DNA from: an uncultured Hyphomicrobiales bacterium
GTDB lineage: Bacteria; Pseudomonadota; Alphaproteobacteria; Rhizobiales; Beijerinckiaceae
Length of the DNA stretch: 16,816 nt
Reading direction: 5' to 3'
Assembly (NCBI GenBank): GCA_903932565.1
Contig: CAIZGQ010000834.1
Location: 1-16,816, forward strand
Shown: positions 15,039 to 16,816 of the stretch, piece after piece
Layout of the letters: each line of letters opens with the position of its first letter
Numbering within the stretch: position 1 is the stretch's first letter
Made by a program: the position numbers and the translations under genes
Notes under the pieces: generated by a model
Database searches by the model: none
Told to the model about the DNA's origin: nothing
Seen by the model: only the letters and a program-made list of their open reading frames with translations

Positions 15039-16208
15039 ATGCGCGCACAGGTTGTTATCGTTGGAGCCGGTCCCTCAGGGCTGCTGCTGGGCCAGCTTCT
15101 TCACCAGCAGGGCATCGACACGCTCATCGTGGAGCGCCGTTCGCCGGACTATGTGCTGTCGCGCATTCGCGCGGGTGTGCTGGAGCAGGGCGCGCAATCG
15201 ATGCTGGAAGAGGCGGGTGTCGCGGCCCGCATGCACGCTGAAGGCCTCGTTCACACCGGCACCGAGCTGATCTTCAACGGCAAGCGGCACCGGGTGGATT
15301 TTAAGGAACACACCGGCAAGACGGTGATGGTGTATGGCCAGACGGAGGTCACCAAGGACCTGATGGATGCTCGTACAGCATCCGGCGCCAAAATTATTTA
15401 TGAGGCCGAAGACGTCACGCTGCACGATTTTGGCAGCGAAAAGCCACGCGTCAGCTTCCGCAAGGATGGCATGACGCATGACGTTGCTTGTGACTTTATC
15501 GCTGGCTGCGACGGCTATCATGGTGTGAGCCGGGAAAGCGTGCCGACCGACGCCATCAAAACATTTGAGCGCGTCTATCCATTCGGCTGGCTCGGCATTC
15601 TCTCAGACACGCGCCCGGTTTCCGACGAGCTGATCTATGTCAACGACCCCAAGGGGTTCGCGCTCTGCTCCATGCGCTCGATGACGCGCAGCCGCTATTA
15701 TTTGCAGTGCCGTATCGACGAGAAGGTCGAGGATTGGTCCGACGAGCGGTTCTGGAACGAGCTGCGCACGCGGCTCGACCCGGAAGGTGCGGAACGCCTT
15801 GAGACTGGTCCCTCGATTGAAAAAAGCGTTGCGCCGCTGCGCAGCTTTGTGGCTGAGCCCATGCGCTTCGGGCGGTTGTTTCTGGTGGGTGACTCGGCCC
15901 ACATCGTGCCCCCGACCGGCGCCAAGGGGCTCAACCTTGCGGCGAGCGACGTGCGGTATCTGTTTGATGCGCTCGTCGACTTTTACAAGGATCACTCGAA
16001 CGCTGGCATCGATGGTTATTCCGCCCGCGCGCTCGCCCGCATCTGGAAGGCAGAGCGCTTCTCATGGTGGATGACGGGTCTCTTGCATCGCTTTCCTGAG
16101 TCGAGCCCATTCGAGCAGCGGATGCAGGGCGCAGAGCTTGATTATTTGTTCAGCTCACGCGCGGCGCAGGCAGCGCTGGCGGAGAACTATGTCGGCCTGC
16201 CGTACTGA
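15039..16208 (+). CDS. pobA: 4-hydroxybenzoate 3-monooxygenase
   Basis: This 389-residue FAD enzyme uses NADPH and oxygen to hydroxylate 4-hydroxybenzoate to protocatechuate, feeding the beta-ketoadipate route. It closely resembles the Pseudomonas enzyme throughout. FAD sites are GAGPSG (9-14) and GDSAHIVPPTGAKGLNLA (284-301). Substrate and proton-relay residues are present: Y200, S211, R213, Y221, P292 and Y384, equal to Y201, S212, R214, Y222, P293 and Y385 of the reference. SRIRAGVLEQG and the close AENYVGLPY are also typical. GGAGG at 15029-15033 is five bases from the ATG at 15039, which is preferred over the GTG at 15027. No protocatechuate genes or pobR-type regulator lie in the window. 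Confidence 0.97.
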   Translation: MRAQVVIVGAGPSGLLLGQLLHQQGIDTLIVERRSPDYVLSRIRAGVLEQGAQSMLEEAGVAARMHAEGLVHTGTELIFNGKRHRVDFKEHTGKTVMVYGQTEVTKDLMDARTASGAKIIYEAEDVTLHDFGSEKPRVSFRKDGMTHDVACDFIAGCDGYHGVSRESVPTDAIKTFERVYPFGWLGILSDTRPVSDELIYVNDPKGFALCSMRSMTRSRYYLQCRIDEKVEDWSDERFWNELRTRLDPEGAERLETGPSIEKSVAPLRSFVAEPMRFGRLFLVGDSAHIVPPTGAKGLNLAASDVRYLFDALVDFYKDHSNAGIDGYSARALARIWKAERFSWWMTGLLHRFPESSPFEQRMQGAELDYLFSSRAAQAALAENYVGLPY

Positions 16209-16221
16209 GAAGCGGCAGACA

Positions 16222-16816
16222 TCAGGCAAGGTTTGTCAGATCGAACTTTGCCATGTCTGCGAGTAAAGCGACAAAGCCCTTGGCTTCTAACGCGGCAATC
16301 GCGCTGCCCTTTTGCGCGGTTGCGAGGCTGGCATTGCCCACGGCGCCTGAGGAATGCAGGTCTTGCGCAATCCAGCCGAAGGGAGCTGGTCCGCCCGGGC
16401 GCAAAATCGCAAAATCTTTTTCCATGGCGACACCGCTCGAGACGAAGTTTTCAAGCCTGTCCATCTTCACAAGATCAGGCCGGAAATGCAGCATCAAAGA
16501 CGTCTCGATGTCGCCAGCATGAATTCCAAAGCGAATCTCCTCTTCGCTGAACATGTTTTCTGGCAGGCCGAACTTCGCCCAATGCGTGTGGACGCAAAGC
16601 ATCTGACAGCGCAGACGCAATTCCCGAGCAACGATGGACAGAACATCCACATTGCCGCCGTGCGAGTTCACGAGCACCAGCTTGCGCAGGCCGGCCCGTG
16701 CAATGCTCTCGCCAATTTCCGTCCAGGCGCGAATGGCGGTCTCGGCCCCAAGCGTCAGCGTACCGGGCGAGCGTATATGTTCGTTTGATTTGCCCACACA
16801 TTGCACGGGCAAGAAC
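16222..16816 (-). CDS. Creatininase-family amidohydrolase, N-terminus cut off
   Basis: The frame is open to the right edge of the window, so the beginning of the gene is missing; about 197 residues are visible. The family contains creatinine amidohydrolase and related metal-dependent cyclic-amide hydrolases. Visible marks are GKSNEHIRSPGTLTL near the edge, LVLVNSHGGN, and HAGDIETSLML, which carry part of the two-metal site. The first metal motif (an ExHGxH region) would lie outside the window. The TTG at 16812 is part of the FLPVQCVGKSNEH run and is not the start. The substrate cannot be told from this fragment; many members are not creatininases. It converges on pobA with 13 bases between the stops and no visible terminator. 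Confidence 0.88.
   Translation of the reverse strand, partial: FLPVQCVGKSNEHIRSPGTLTLGAETAIRAWTEIGESIARAGLRKLVLVNSHGGNVDVLSIVARELRLRCQMLCVHTHWAKFGLPENMFSEEEIRFGIHAGDIETSLMLHFRPDLVKMDRLENFVSSGVAMEKDFAILRPGGPAPFGWIAQDLHSSGAVGNASLATAQKGSAIAALEAKGFVALLADMAKFDLTNLA

Noticed and set aside
14521..15048. Open frames reading through the 21-bp repeats as PGK or LPGAW peptide repeats
   Set aside because: The 21-bp period keeps every frame open by chance; the frames overlap the flanking genes, and none has a good ribosome site or recognisable domain.

Overview
The window looks like chromosomal core DNA of a GC-rich alphaproteobacterium, most likely an order Hyphomicrobiales (Rhizobiales) member. The indicators are the argD-argF-hslO order, a CpdR-type single-domain response regulator, a divergent N-formylglutamate amidohydrolase, a HisN of the inositol-monophosphatase superfamily, carA divergent from a GatB/YqeY gene, and an MmgR/alpha-r8-like small RNA. 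I cannot name the genus. No insertion sequence, phage gene, CRISPR array, tRNA or rRNA was seen. Both ends are cut: argD lacks its start, and a creatininase-family gene lacks its start at the right edge.

Layout: 1-3618 (+) is argD, argF, hslO (joined by ATGA overlaps) and a LigE-like glutathione S-transferase. cpdR (3646-4029, -) and an N-formylglutamate amidohydrolase (4261-5211, +) diverge. The 302-base gap 5212-5513 holds a probable small RNA on the minus strand (about 5263-5347) with its own promoter, anti-Shine-Dalgarno loops and Rho-independent terminator. hisN (5514-6317, +) meets a methyltransferase (-) end to end. carA (-) lies upstream of that methyltransferase and diverges from a GatB/YqeY gene, which is followed by a zinc-finger-less DnaJ-like protein with a possible RpoH promoter. 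From 14648 down to 10105 (-) lie a seven-membrane-span PAS/GGDEF/EAL protein with eroded active sites, an ECF-like sigma factor and a membrane anti-sigma factor. The 390-base gap 14649-15038 holds a 17-bp palindrome and four 21-bp tandem repeats. pobA (+) and the creatininase fragment (-) close the window.

How the genes fit together: ArgD and ArgF carry out late ornithine and citrulline steps of arginine synthesis, and CarA supplies the nitrogen for the carbamoyl phosphate that ArgF uses. HisN serves histidine synthesis and the amidohydrolase releases glutamate from N-formylglutamate. CpdR links to cell-cycle proteolysis. Hsp33 and the DnaJ-like protein are stress chaperones. PobA feeds 4-hydroxybenzoate to protocatechuate. 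The most interesting items are the small RNA with a symmetrical repeat across its promoter, the degenerate c-di-GMP-type receptor beside a sigma/anti-sigma pair, and the 21-bp repeat array. I found no clear evidence of a wholly new system.
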